From contig CAZMOZ010000016.1 of the NCBI GenBank assembly GCA_964568145.1, positions 1 to 64,000 of the forward strand: a stretch of DNA of 64,000 bases, in the 5' to 3' direction. The number at the start of each line of letters is the position of its first letter. Position 1 is the first letter of the stretch. Positions 26,547 through 35,269 of the stretch are shown piece by piece. The notes beneath the pieces were generated by a model, which made no database searches, was not told the origin of the DNA, and worked only from the letters and a program-made list of their open reading frames with translations. Source of the DNA: DSVZ01 sp964568145 (GTDB lineage Bacteria > Verrucomicrobiota > Verrucomicrobiia > Limisphaerales > J093). A program made the translations under genes and the position numbers.

Positions 26547-27605
26547 ATGCTGGCGACTCACACGACCGCGGCCGCCGCCCCCGAATCCGCCGCGCCCGCT
26601 CCGGACCTTTCGCTGTCCTGGCGGCACATTGTTGCCCCGGTGCAGCCCTTCCTGCGCGCGGTTGAAAGCCGGCTGTCCGCCCAGATCGCGGCCTTCGAGC
26701 CGGAGATCGAGGAGCACGCGCGTTACGCGCTCAGCAGTCAGGGCAAACAGCTCCGGCCCGCCCTGGTGGGGCTCAGCGCCGAGGCCGCCGGCCGGCTCCA
26801 CGACGATCACGTGACCGTGGCGGTCATCATCGAGATGGTCCACCTGGCCACGCTGGTCCACGACGACGTGATGGACGCCGCGGCGATGCGCCGTCGCCGG
26901 CCCACCCTGGCCGCGCAGTGCGGCGCCGCGACGTCCGTCCTGGTGGGCGACTGCCTGTTTGCGCACGCGCTGGTGCTGGCGGCCAGTTTCCCCACCCCGA
27001 ACGTGTGCCGCGCGGTGGCGTCCGCGACCAAGATCGTCTGCACCGGCGAAACCATCCAGACCGAGCGGCCGGGCCGGCTGGGGCTGAGTCGCGAGGAATA
27101 TTTCCGCATCCTGCGCATGAAGACCGGCGAGCTGTTCGCGCTGTCGTGCGAACTGGGCGCGCGGCTCGCCGGCGCCGGTGCCGAGGAGCAACAGGCCTTG
27201 CGCGCGTACGGCATGGAGTTGGGCACCGCGTATCAGATTTACGACGACTGCGTGGACCTGTTCGGCACCGAGTCGCAGGCCGGCAAGTCGCTCGGCACCG
27301 ACCTGCTCGGCGGCAAGCTGACGCTGCCCCTGCTGGTAGCCGGCGAGCGCGCCCGCGGCAGCCGCCACGCCGAACTGGAGCGGCTGCTGACGCCGTGGCA
27401 CCCGGAGAACCTGCCCCGGTTGCGCGAGATGCTGGAGGAAAGCAACGCCCTCGCGGAATGCCGACAGGTCATCCGCGGCTTTTGCCGGCGGGCGGGCGAA
27501 GCCTTGCAGGGCCTGCCGCCCACCGCCGGTCGCCGCGCGCTGGTGACAGCCACCGATTTCCTGGCCCGCCAGACCGACGGTCTCGGGTCCAGCGACGGTT
27601 CTTGA
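26547..27605 (+). CDS. Polyprenyl diphosphate synthase
   Basis: 352 residues from the ATG at 26547. First aspartate-rich motif DDVMD at 106-110, second DDCVD at 233-237, with GKQLRPALVGL before and TDLLGGKLTLPLL after, all conserved in trans-isoprenyl diphosphate synthases. It extends farnesyl or similar diphosphate with IPP to a long chain (octaprenyl or heptaprenyl) for a quinone side chain; chain length cannot be read by eye. An Ala/Pro-rich tail precedes the fold. It ends 10 bases before an ECF sigma gene. Confidence 0.92.
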   Translation: MLATHTTAAAAPESAAPAPDLSLSWRHIVAPVQPFLRAVESRLSAQIAAFEPEIEEHARYALSSQGKQLRPALVGLSAEAAGRLHDDHVTVAVIIEMVHLATLVHDDVMDAAAMRRRRPTLAAQCGAATSVLVGDCLFAHALVLAASFPTPNVCRAVASATKIVCTGETIQTERPGRLGLSREEYFRILRMKTGELFALSCELGARLAGAGAEEQQALRAYGMELGTAYQIYDDCVDLFGTESQAGKSLGTDLLGGKLTLPLLVAGERARGSRHAELERLLTPWHPENLPRLREMLEESNALAECRQVIRGFCRRAGEALQGLPPTAGRRALVTATDFLARQTDGLGSSDGS

Positions 27606-27615
27606 TCGGCGTACC

Positions 27616-28242
27616 ATGCCGCCCACCGCCCCAGGGATCCCTCCCGCCCTGGCGGTCGCCCCGACGAGCGAGCCCGCCGAGGACGCCGAGTTGGTGCGCC
27701 GGGCGCAAGCCGGGGAACTCGATGCCTACGACGCGCTGGTGCGCCGCTACCAGGAGCGGATTTACGGCGTGGTGTACCACATGACCTCGAACCACGAGGA
27801 CGCGGCGGACCTGGCGCAGGAGGCGTTCGTGCGCGCCTACCGGGCGCTGGCCAGCTTCAAGGGGGATTCGAGCTTTTTCACTTGGCTGTACCGCATCGCG
27901 GTGAACCAGACCCTCAACTTCCTCAAGCAGCGCCGGAACCGGGGGCACCTGAGCCTGAACGACCTCGATTTCCAGGCCGAGAACGACCCGGACGTCGTGG
28001 CGCTGATCTCGGAGAAGACCCCGCGGCGCGAGACCAGCCTGCGCGAGCTGCAGGAGAGATTGAACGCCGCGCTGCAAAAGCTGTCTGAACAGCACAGAAT
28101 GGTGGTCACCCTGCATGACATCCAGGGCCTGCGGCACGAACAGATTGCCGAGATCATGAAGTGCAACGTGGGCACCGTGCGCTCGCGGCTGCATTACGCC
28201 CGGCAGCAATTGCAGGCCTTGCTGGCCGACTGGACGCAGTGA
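27616..28242 (+). CDS. ECF-type RNA polymerase sigma factor
   Basis: 208 residues. Sigma region 2 is YDALVRRYQERIYGVVYHMT onward with DLAQEAFVRAYRAL and FFTWLYRIAVNQTLNFLKQR (about 42-110). Region 4 is QERLNAALQKLSEQHRMVVT with GLRHEQIAEIMKCNVGTVRS (about 150-200). The resemblance is to RpoE/SigW-type factors. A membrane-anchored protein with anti-sigma character is encoded two bases downstream, so activity is probably controlled by that partner. Confidence 0.93.
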   Translation: MPPTAPGIPPALAVAPTSEPAEDAELVRRAQAGELDAYDALVRRYQERIYGVVYHMTSNHEDAADLAQEAFVRAYRALASFKGDSSFFTWLYRIAVNQTLNFLKQRRNRGHLSLNDLDFQAENDPDVVALISEKTPRRETSLRELQERLNAALQKLSEQHRMVVTLHDIQGLRHEQIAEIMKCNVGTVRSRLHYARQQLQALLADWTQ

Positions 28243-28243
28243 C

Positions 28244-28777
28244 ATGAACCCGGGAGACGACAACTTCGACAAGGTGCGGCGGCTGCTGGCTTGGAAACGG
28301 CATGAAGCGCCGCCGCCCGGCTTCTTTGCCGCCTTCCCCGAGCGGGTGCGCGCGCGGATCTGCCAGCCCGCCCGCGCGCCGGCCGCGTCTTGGTGGGAGC
28401 GGTTGTGGGCCGGGGATCTGTGGCGTCCCGCCCTGGCGGGCGCTTGTGCGCTGGCCGCGGGCGGCCTCCTGATCTGGCAGTTCAACGCGGGGGCGCGACC
28501 TCCGGGCCCGGGGCCGGGCCTGGTCCGCCAGGAGCTTCCCAAGCTCGGATCGGGGGCGTCTTTGGAATCTCCGCGCGGCGTGTTTCAACGGCAGCTTCCC
28601 GACACGTTGGCCGGTTTCGGACAGTCGAGCGGCGAGCCGGACAGCAGCATGGCGCCGCGTGGGTTGTTCGCTCCCGGCGCCGGCCTGCGCGGTCCGCTGA
28701 CCCCGGCTTCGGTCACAGGCCATCCACCCGCGCTCACGGTGACGGGTGTGAATCTGGGCGGCCCGGAAGCGCGGTAG
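28244..28777 (+). CDS. Putative anti-sigma factor, single membrane segment
   Basis: 177 residues. A charged N-terminal helix (DDNFDKVRRLLAWKRHEAPP) is followed by one membrane segment (RPALAGACALAAGGLLIWQF, about 66-85) and a Gly/Pro-rich periplasmic tail. No zinc-binding HxxxCxxC is seen. The position directly after the sigma gene (two-base gap) and the topology argue for an anti-sigma factor; the sequence itself gives no family match that I recognise. Confidence 0.6.
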   Translation: MNPGDDNFDKVRRLLAWKRHEAPPPGFFAAFPERVRARICQPARAPAASWWERLWAGDLWRPALAGACALAAGGLLIWQFNAGARPPGPGPGLVRQELPKLGSGASLESPRGVFQRQLPDTLAGFGQSSGEPDSSMAPRGLFAPGAGLRGPLTPASVTGHPPALTVTGVNLGGPEAR

Positions 28778-29131
28778 GCAGGTCGCCTCCCGCCAAGCCG
28801 GAACGGATTCAGCCCGGGGATCACGCCCCCCCGGGCGTTGCCGGAGGCGTCCTCACCTCCCGCTGCTGAACCCACACACCGCCTGGCCAGGCAAATCGGG
28901 TCCGGGGATTGGCGGCGTTCCGTGAGGTGCCTGTCTGCCCACCGGCACGCGGAAAAACGCGCCGAAGGCGGGTGCGCCCCCCAGTTTCCATTTATGATCT
29001 CCGGGTTCGGTAACCTCGTGAGTGGGACGCCTGCGAGTGAGGGTGGGCTGGCGGCCCGCCAAGGCTGCAGCGAACAGCCAGGTTGGCTGTTTTGCCAATT
29101 CCTGTTGAGCCGTTCCGGCCTAGGCGGAAGT
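28778..29131. other. Intergenic region with a strong hairpin
   Basis: 354 bases between convergent genes. AACAGCCA at 29073-29080 pairs with TGGCTGTT at 29084-29091 around a three-base loop and is followed by TT on the plus strand. It may terminate the sigma/anti-sigma transcript or the opposite one, but the distance and short T run make this weak. No gene seen. Confidence 0.35.
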
Positions 29132-30517
29132 TCAGTAGGTCCGCACAAACACCAGACTCTGCCCCGCGGCGCTGAGGATCAATTCGTCTTGTTCCAGCAC
29201 CGCCGTGCCGCGGCTTTCCTTCCCCTGCTCGTTCTGGATGGTGACCTTGTAGCGCAGGCTGGAGCCTTCGCGCTCCCAAGTGCCCTTGCCGGCGAGATTC
29301 GCGCCGGGGATGGCCGGCACGGCGGGAGCGGCCGGGGCCGCGTCCGGCGCCGGGGCGGCGTCGGGCCCCCGGCGCATCAGGCCGTAGCGCTCGGCGTAGC
29401 CGGGCGGCAATTGTTGCACGCCGGAGGCCTGTTGCTGGGCTTGCAGCGCCGCCTCGGCGGCCTTGCGGGCCGCTTCGACGATCTGCCGTGCCTGCTCGCT
29501 CAATTCCACGCGGAGCAACAGGCTCTTGTCCGGCGCCGCCATGACGGTGAGCTGCGGAATCCAGACCATGAGCAGTTGCTTGAGCTCCGACATCTGCTTG
29601 GGCGGCATGTTCGGATTCTTGCGGCGGGCCAGCGTGAACGTGGCGTGCGGGTCCAACTGCCACCAGCCCAGAATCTTCTCCTCGTCGTATTTGGCCGATT
29701 TGCCGGTCTTGAGGTACTGGTACAGGTCCTTCAGCGACAGGGCTTCCAGCTCGCCCATCACCTCCGGGTTGTTCAGCAAGGCGACGATCTTGGGATGCTT
29801 GATCACTTCGAGTACAGGACCGCGCGTCTGGAGGAGATTCAGCAAGGCGGTGTCGGTGGCGATTTCCTTGAACTCCGGCCGCTCGCCCCAGGCGAGGAAC
29901 GCCGGGTAATTCGCCAGCCGCTGCTGGAGCGTGGCGTAGTTCTGGTAAACCAACCCCGCCACGTCGCAGGCCAGGTAGTAATTTTCCGGCATCGGGTCCA
30001 GCGCGGCCAGGGTGCGGTCCAGCCCGGTGGCGGTGATGTCATTGCGGGCCGCGCTCAGGAAGCGTTGCAGCGCCGGGCTGTCCTCGCCCGTCACCTGCAC
30101 CGCCGGGTAGCCGAGGATGTAGATGACCAGGCCGACCAGCAGTGAATAGATCACGCCGCCCACCAGACCCACCACCAGCCCAAGGCGCTGGTTCAGCCGC
30201 TCGAAGCGCAGCCGCGTGTAGTCGTCCGTGGCGTACTTGAAATGCAGCATCACCTTGTGATGCACCAGGAAGGACAGGCCCACGAACAACAGGGCGATCA
30301 GGAAGAAGACCGCCACCGGCGGCAGCAACACCGCCCAGAACGGGTGCGTCAACCCCACCTTGGGCACCAGCGGCTTGAGCAGCGGTGCCAGCGGCAGGGC
30401 CAGGAAGCTGGCCAGGATGACGCCGACCAGCGCCACCAGCGAGCGGATGGCGCCTTTGTAGTAACTCGTCAGCCCGAGAATGACGAAAATCGCGATGATA
30501 ATCAGCCAGAGCAACAT
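29132..30517 (-). CDS. CvpA family membrane protein with long C-terminal extension
   Basis: 461 residues from the ATG at 30515-30517 (MLLWLIIIAIFVILGLTSYY). A longer start would run close to a dispersed repeat and was rejected. The N-terminal 170 residues carry four hydrophobic segments with GAIRSLVALVGVILASFLAL and LVGLVGGVIYSLLVGLVIY, typical of CvpA/colicin V production proteins, which are normally under 200 residues. The remaining part is soluble: a helical region, an Ala/Gln-rich coiled stretch (AEAALQAQQQA), an Ala/Pro linker and a small terminal domain (LAGKGTWEREGSSLRYKVTI). Function unknown. Confidence 0.78.
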   Translation of the reverse strand: MLLWLIIIAIFVILGLTSYYKGAIRSLVALVGVILASFLALPLAPLLKPLVPKVGLTHPFWAVLLPPVAVFFLIALLFVGLSFLVHHKVMLHFKYATDDYTRLRFERLNQRLGLVVGLVGGVIYSLLVGLVIYILGYPAVQVTGEDSPALQRFLSAARNDITATGLDRTLAALDPMPENYYLACDVAGLVYQNYATLQQRLANYPAFLAWGERPEFKEIATDTALLNLLQTRGPVLEVIKHPKIVALLNNPEVMGELEALSLKDLYQYLKTGKSAKYDEEKILGWWQLDPHATFTLARRKNPNMPPKQMSELKQLLMVWIPQLTVMAAPDKSLLLRVELSEQARQIVEAARKAAEAALQAQQQASGVQQLPPGYAERYGLMRRGPDAAPAPDAAPAAPAVPAIPGANLAGKGTWEREGSSLRYKVTIQNEQGKESRGTAVLEQDELILSAAGQSLVFVRTY

Positions 30518-30576
30518 GCCGGTAATGTAGGCGCGGACCCCGTCAAACGCACGTGAAAAACAGCCGGCGGCGACGG

Positions 30577-30609
30577 GATGGGTCGTGATTCCGTCGAGCC
30601 CTGCCATTC
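30577..30609 (+). repeat. Short dispersed repeat, GAGACTCCGTCG family, diverged copy
   Basis: GATGGGTCGTGATTCCGTCG, then AGCCCTGCCATT. It matches copies at 12933 and 26428 with several changes. Immediately followed by a palindromic element, so two repeat families abut here. Confidence 0.5.
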
Positions 30610-30611
30610 AG

Positions 30612-30671
30612 TCCGAAAACCGATGTTGCTTGCAGCGCCGGATTCCCATCCGGCTCAACTTCGGTTTTCGG
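30612..30671. repeat. Dispersed palindromic element, copy D (core type 2)
   Basis: Arms TCCGAAAACCGATGTTGC and CAACTTCGGTTTTCGGA enclose a different core, GCGCCGGATTCCCATCCGGC, itself containing a short inverted repeat. Same arms as copies near 3346 and 19365; same core as the copy at 50011 in reverse orientation. Confidence 0.85.
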
Positions 30672-30710
30672 ATTCAGAGCGGCGGCCCGGCTCGCCGGCC
30701 GCCGGGCGTC

Positions 30711-31481
30711 TCATTTCGCGGCGGGCGGCCGCTGATGGCGGAGCAGCCACTCGTAAAGCCTCGGGTTCGCGTAAGTCTCCGTCCAAGAATCGTGCTGGGC
30801 CTCCGGGTACACGGTCAGTTCCACTTCGCGCACCCCCGCCTTGCGGAGCGCGTCCACCATGCGTTCGGATTCCACCAGCCGCACGACCGGATCCTTCGCC
30901 CCGTGAAAAGCCCACACCCCCAGCGTGCGCAGCGCCTCGGCCTTCGTCGGATCAGCCAACAGCACCTTGAGCGGGTCGCCGCCGCCGCAGATCGGCACGA
31001 TGGCCGCGAAGCGTTCGGGGTAGGCGAGGCCCAGACTCCATGTCCCGTAACCGCCCATGCTCAGACCGGTCAGGTACACCCGTCTCGGGTCCACCGGTTG
31101 CGTGGCCAGAATTTCGTCCAGCAAGGCGAGCACCTCGTCGTTGTCCCAGACCCGGCCGGCGGGGCATTGGGGCGACACGACGATGAATGGGAAGTCCGGC
31201 TGCTCGCGAACGATCTTGGGCGGACCGTGCTTGGCCACCAGCCAGATGTCGCTGCCGCGCTCGCCCGCGCCGTGCAGGAACAGGATCAACGGCCACTTCT
31301 TGTCCGGCTGCGTGGCGGCGGCCTTGGGCACGAACAACAGGTAGTCCAGCGACACGGTGCGCGTGATCTGCCGGGTGAACTTGCGGACCTGCTGCACGGT
31401 GTCGGGCTTCACATCCTGGGCGGCGGCGGGCAGCAGACACGCGCTGGCGGCCAGCAGGCTGAGGAACGGCTTGGTTTGCAT
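30711..31481 (-). CDS. Secreted alpha/beta-hydrolase (esterase, dienelactone-hydrolase-like)
   Basis: 256 residues from the ATG at 31479-31481 that opens a signal peptide (MQTKPFLSLLAASACLLPAA). LILFLHGAGERGSD gives the oxyanion strand, GLSMGGYGTW the nucleophile Ser, GAKDPVV the acid and EAQHDSW the His. The family covers carboxylesterases, such as feruloyl esterases and PHB-depolymerase-like enzymes, that act on soluble esters. The substrate cannot be told. It stands between a CvpA-like gene and kdsD on the same strand, with a repeat on the CvpA side. Confidence 0.83.
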   Translation of the reverse strand: MQTKPFLSLLAASACLLPAAAQDVKPDTVQQVRKFTRQITRTVSLDYLLFVPKAAATQPDKKWPLILFLHGAGERGSDIWLVAKHGPPKIVREQPDFPFIVVSPQCPAGRVWDNDEVLALLDEILATQPVDPRRVYLTGLSMGGYGTWSLGLAYPERFAAIVPICGGGDPLKVLLADPTKAEALRTLGVWAFHGAKDPVVRLVESERMVDALRKAGVREVELTVYPEAQHDSWTETYANPRLYEWLLRHQRPPAAK

Positions 31482-31596
31482 GGCGGGAATGGGGTTGCGG
31501 TGTTCATTCGGGAAACCGGTGCGTGGCCGGACCAGCACGCCGGCGCGGCAATCCATTTCGGGTTCAGCCACGCCACGGGTTCACGCGTGGAGGATG

Positions 31597-32595
31597 TCAC
31601 ATGAGCTTGAGCTTGGGCAAGTCCTGCGCGTCCACCAGGCCCACCGGTTCGCGCCGGGCGTTGACCACGATGAGGTCGTCAATGCTGCGCTCGTTGAAAA
31701 TCTTCAGCGCCTCGACCGCCAGGGCGTCTTCGCGCACGCACACCGGCCGGCGGGTCATCACCTGGGACAACGGCCGGGTCAGCACGTGTTCGTCCGCCGC
31801 CATGTGCCGGCGCAGGTCGCCGTCGGTGAACACGCCCACCAACCGGCCGCGGGCGTCCACCACGCTCACGCTGCCGGCCTTGGCCCGGGTCATGACCAGC
31901 AGCGCCTCCTTGACGGTGAGCGTCCGCGGGGCGACGGAGTTGCGCTCGCCCCGGCGCATGATGTCCTGGATGCGCAGCAGGAGCGCGCGCCCGATGGCGC
32001 CGGCCGGGTGGTGGCGGGCGAAGTCGTGGGGCTTGAAGCCGCGCGCCTGGAGCACGGTCATGGCCAGCGCGTCGCCAAGGACGAGCATGGCCGTGGTGCT
32101 GGTGGTGGGCGCGAGGTTGAACGGACAGGCCTCGCGGGGCACGCGCACGTTCAGCACCCGGTCGCTGTGCCGGGCCAGGGTGGAGCGCGGCTGGCCGGTC
32201 ACCGCCACGAGCCGGACGGCGAAGCGCTTCAAGGCGGGCAGCAGGTTGAGCAGCTCGTCCGATTCGCCCGAATAACTCAGCGCGAGCACCAGGTCGCCGT
32301 CGTTGACCAGGCCGAGGTCGCCATGCACGGCGTCCACCGGGTCCAGCGCCACGGCGGTCGAGCCGGTGCTGGTGAGCGTGGCGGCGATCTTGCGGCCGAT
32401 GTTGCCGGACTTGCCGATGCCCACGACCACCACCTTGTTGCGGCGCCGGAGCGTCTCGATCACCTCCTCGACCACGGCGCTGAAGGTGCCGTCCAACTGG
32501 CCGCGCACAGCGCGCAGGCCGGCCAGCTCGAGGTCAAAGACCTGCCGCGCGCGGGCCAGGTGCGGGCGCGGCCGGGCGGCGGGGGCGCGGCGCAT
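31597..32595 (-). CDS. kdsD: D-arabinose 5-phosphate isomerase, KdsD/KpsF family
   Basis: 332 residues. The SIS domain includes VVVVGIGKSGNIGRKIAATL (about 54-73), the ALSYSGESDELL sugar-phosphate loop and HHPAGAIGRAL. Two CBS domains follow, from IMRRGERNSVAPRTLTVKEA to the end. The enzyme converts ribulose 5-phosphate to arabinose 5-phosphate for KDO synthesis, consistent with an LPS-bearing cell. It ends a tight series, starting three bases behind pheA. Confidence 0.93.
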   Translation of the reverse strand: MRRAPAARPRPHLARARQVFDLELAGLRAVRGQLDGTFSAVVEEVIETLRRRNKVVVVGIGKSGNIGRKIAATLTSTGSTAVALDPVDAVHGDLGLVNDGDLVLALSYSGESDELLNLLPALKRFAVRLVAVTGQPRSTLARHSDRVLNVRVPREACPFNLAPTTSTTAMLVLGDALAMTVLQARGFKPHDFARHHPAGAIGRALLLRIQDIMRRGERNSVAPRTLTVKEALLVMTRAKAGSVSVVDARGRLVGVFTDGDLRRHMAADEHVLTRPLSQVMTRRPVCVREDALAVEALKIFNERSIDDLIVVNARREPVGLVDAQDLPKLKLM

Positions 32596-32598
32596 GGG

Positions 32599-33660
32599 CT
32601 ACTCAAGGTTCGGGTAAGAGCCGAGCACCTTCACGAAGACGCAATGCTGGCCCAGCTCGTCCAGCGCCCGGGCCACCTTCGGGTCCGTAGCGTGGCCGTC
32701 GCAATCCACGAAGAAGTAGTACTGCCACGCCTTCCGCTTGCTGGGGCGCGACTCGATCTTGGTCATGTTGATGCGGTATTTGCGGAACGGCGCGATGGCG
32801 CCGTGCAACGCGCCAGGGCGGTCCGCGATGCAGAACATGAGGCTGGTGCGGTCGTGGCCGGTGCGGGGCGGGCACTGGCGGCCCAGCACCAGGAAGCGCG
32901 TGGCGTTCTCGGCGTTGTCCTGGACGTTGTGCTCGAGCACCGGCAGGCCGTACTTCTCCGCCGCGAGCAGGCCGGCGATGGCGCCGGCGCCCTTTTCGCG
33001 GGCGGCCAGCTCGGCCGAGCGCGCGTTCGAGGCGGTCTCGAGGATCTCGACGTCCGGCAGGTGGCGCTGGAGCCATTGGCGGCACTGGGCCAGCGACTGC
33101 GGATGGATGTACAGGCGCTTGATCCGCGCGCGCGGCGACTTGCTCATCAGGCACTGGGAGATCGGCATCACGATCTGCGCCACGATCTTCAGGTCGCTGT
33201 CCATGAACATGTCCAGCGTGTGCGTGACCACGCCCTCGGTGGAATTCTCGACCGGCACCACGCCGAAGTCCGCGCGGCGCTTGGCCACCTCGCTGAACAC
33301 GTCGGCGATGGTCTTGAGCGGCAGGTACCGCAGGCTGTTGCCGAAGCGCTGCATCGCCGCCTGGTGCGTGAAGGTCGCCTCCGGACCCAGGTAGGCGATG
33401 GTCATCGGCTTCTCGACGGCCAGCGCGCTGGACATAATCTCGCGGTAGATCGCGCGGATGCCCTCGCTGGTGAGCGGACCGCGGTTGAGCTTGGTCACGC
33501 GGCTCAACACGGCGCGCTCGCGGTGCGGGGCGTAGATCTCCTCACCGTGCCGCAGCTTGAGCGAACCGATCTCCAGCGCGCGCCGGGTCCGTTCGTTCAG
33601 CAACCGGACGATCTGCTGGTCCAGGCGGTCGATCGCTTTGCGTTGTTCGGGAATGCTCAT
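32599..33660 (-). CDS. pheA: Bifunctional chorismate mutase/prephenate dehydratase
   Basis: 353 residues. A chorismate mutase helix bundle (RKAIDRLDQQIVRLLNERTR, 1-85) is followed by the prephenate dehydratase domain (IAYLGPEATFTHQAAMQRFG to about 270, with PVENSTEGVVTHTLDMF) and an ACT domain (from about 280, FCIADRPGALHGAIAPFRKY). It makes phenylpyruvate in phenylalanine synthesis, and the ACT domain gives feedback control by phenylalanine. The start overlaps the scpB stop by four bases. Standard length for bacterial PheA. Confidence 0.95.
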   Translation of the reverse strand: MSIPEQRKAIDRLDQQIVRLLNERTRRALEIGSLKLRHGEEIYAPHRERAVLSRVTKLNRGPLTSEGIRAIYREIMSSALAVEKPMTIAYLGPEATFTHQAAMQRFGNSLRYLPLKTIADVFSEVAKRRADFGVVPVENSTEGVVTHTLDMFMDSDLKIVAQIVMPISQCLMSKSPRARIKRLYIHPQSLAQCRQWLQRHLPDVEILETASNARSAELAAREKGAGAIAGLLAAEKYGLPVLEHNVQDNAENATRFLVLGRQCPPRTGHDRTSLMFCIADRPGALHGAIAPFRKYRINMTKIESRPSKRKAWQYYFFVDCDGHATDPKVARALDELGQHCVFVKVLGSYPNLE

Positions 33661-34355
33661 GATGACGGCTGATCAGACGGGGCCGGGGCGTTTGGGGCGG
33701 CGGGCCCGGCGGCCGGCGGGTTGAGCTGCGCGGGCGGCACCGTGGCCAGGCCCGGCTCCACGGTGAGCAACGACGGCGGACGCTCCACGGGAATGCGCCG
33801 CAACTCGTCCCCGCCGGGCAGGTCGTCCAGCGACGCCAGGCCGAAGTATTCCAGGAAAGCCCTGGTGGTGCCGTAGGTGATGGGCCGGCCCACAACCTCC
33901 GCGCGGCCGACCGCCTCGACCAGGCCGCGCTCGAGCAGCGTCTGCATCACGCCATCCACCGACACGCCGCGAATCTGCTCGATCTCCGCGCGTGTGATCG
34001 GCTGGCGGTAGGCGATGATGGTGAGCGTTTCGAGCGCGGGCTGGGACAGGCGGGCCGGCCGGGCGCGTTCGCCCGCCAGCACGCGCAGCCAGGAGGCAAA
34101 CTCCGGCCGGGCCACGAACTGCCACGCCTCCGCCACGCATGTCAGGCCGTAACTGCGCCCGGCGGCCTCTTGCTCTTCGCGCAAGGCGATCAGCGCGGCG
34201 GCGATCTCGTCCGTCTTGGTCTTTTTGAAGGCGCGCACCGCCGGTTCATCGCTCTGGTCGGCGGCCTGGGCGAGCACCCCCTTGAGGTCGGCCACGCTCA
34301 GCGGCTTCTGCGAGGCGAACAGGATGGCCTCGAGGACAAGCTTCAAGTCGGTCAT
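33657..34355 (-). CDS. scpB: Segregation and condensation protein B
   Basis: 232 residues. The fold starts LVLEAILFASQKPLSVADLK, with RPARLSQPALETLTIIAYRQ and ITRAEIEQIRGVSVDGVMQT as the winged-helix pair, then GRPITYGTTRAFLEYFGL. A Pro/Ala-rich tail follows. ScpB with ScpA forms the kleisin part of the SMC condensin complex. It overlaps scpA by four bases at the start and pheA by four at the end, so the three genes are likely translationally coupled. Confidence 0.94.
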   Translation of the reverse strand: MTDLKLVLEAILFASQKPLSVADLKGVLAQAADQSDEPAVRAFKKTKTDEIAAALIALREEQEAAGRSYGLTCVAEAWQFVARPEFASWLRVLAGERARPARLSQPALETLTIIAYRQPITRAEIEQIRGVSVDGVMQTLLERGLVEAVGRAEVVGRPITYGTTRAFLEYFGLASLDDLPGGDELRRIPVERPPSLLTVEPGLATVPPAQLNPPAAGPAAPNAPAPSDQPSS

Positions 34356-35137
34356 GGCAACGCGGGGGCGGCGGGCGCCGGCGGCACGGCGGGCTCCGGG
34401 GAATTGGACTCGTCCGGCGGCGCGGCTTCGATGGTGATTTCGCCAAAGGCCGCGCTCTGGGTGACCAGCGCCACGCGCAGCCGGATCAACTCCAGCAGGG
34501 CCAGGAACGTGACCACCACCTCGGTGCGGTGCGTGGCGTCGTCGAACAACTCGGCGAAACGAAAGCGCTGCCCGCCGGCCAGTCGCGCGCGGAGTTCCTC
34601 GAGCTTCTCGCTCACCGTCCAGCGGTCCTCGTAGATTTCGCTGGCGCGCCCGCGGGCCTGGAAGCGCTTGAGGACGGCGTTGAGCGCGCCCACCAGATCG
34701 AACAGCGAGACCTCCGGACGGCCGGGCGCGGGCGGCGCCTCCGGCCGGGGCGCCTGGCGCGGGAAGGTCAGTTCCTGGCGGCGTTCGAGCGTCTGCAACT
34801 CCGCGGCGGCGTCCTTGAATTTCTTGTACTCGACGAGCTTGCGGATCAGCTCCCAGCGCGGGTCTTCAAGGTCTTCGTCCTCCGGCCCGACCGGCGCCTG
34901 CAGGTCGCGGGGCAGCAGCTCGCGGCTCTTGATGAGCATGAGCGTGGCGGCCATGACCAGGAACTCGCCGGCGAGATCGAGGTCCAGCTCCTTCATGAGC
35001 TCGACGTACTCGATGAACTGGGTCGCCAGCCGGGTCAGGTTGACCTGGTAAATGTCCACCTCCTCCTTCTTCACGAGGTAAAGCAGGAGGTCGAGCGGGC
35101 CTTCGAAGACCTTGAACTGGACCTTGTATTCGACCAT
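34352..35137 (-). CDS. scpA: Segregation and condensation protein A
   Basis: 261 residues. It begins VQFKVFEGPLDLLLYLVKKE and includes EYVELMKELDLDLAGEFLVM, both typical of the kleisin N-terminal region that binds SMC. A Pro-rich middle and a C-terminal winged helix (RTEVVVTFLALLELIRLRVA) complete it. It is first in the series scpA-scpB-pheA-kdsD on the minus strand and should carry the promoter upstream. Confidence 0.94.
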   Translation of the reverse strand: MVEYKVQFKVFEGPLDLLLYLVKKEEVDIYQVNLTRLATQFIEYVELMKELDLDLAGEFLVMAATLMLIKSRELLPRDLQAPVGPEDEDLEDPRWELIRKLVEYKKFKDAAAELQTLERRQELTFPRQAPRPEAPPAPGRPEVSLFDLVGALNAVLKRFQARGRASEIYEDRWTVSEKLEELRARLAGGQRFRFAELFDDATHRTEVVVTFLALLELIRLRVALVTQSAAFGEITIEAAPPDESNSPEPAVPPAPAAPALP

Positions 35138-35269
35138 GCCGTCGCGCGGCGTGTGTCAACGGATGGGCGACGCTAGCGGAAGCGCGCGCCGTTGGCAACG
35201 GGCGGCGTGGCGGGGGCGCATTGCGGCTGCGGACTTCAGCCTGCGGCGGCGTTCTCGCTTCGCGGGCGG

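Noticed and set aside
29073..29091. Strong terminator for the sigma/anti-sigma transcript
   Set aside because: The stem is perfect but about 300 bases from the stop codon and followed by too few T residues to be called with confidence; noted only as a hairpin.
31357..33672. Plus-strand open frame of over 700 codons opposite kdsD and pheA
   Set aside because: Antisense shadow; kdsD and pheA are unmistakable on the minus strand.
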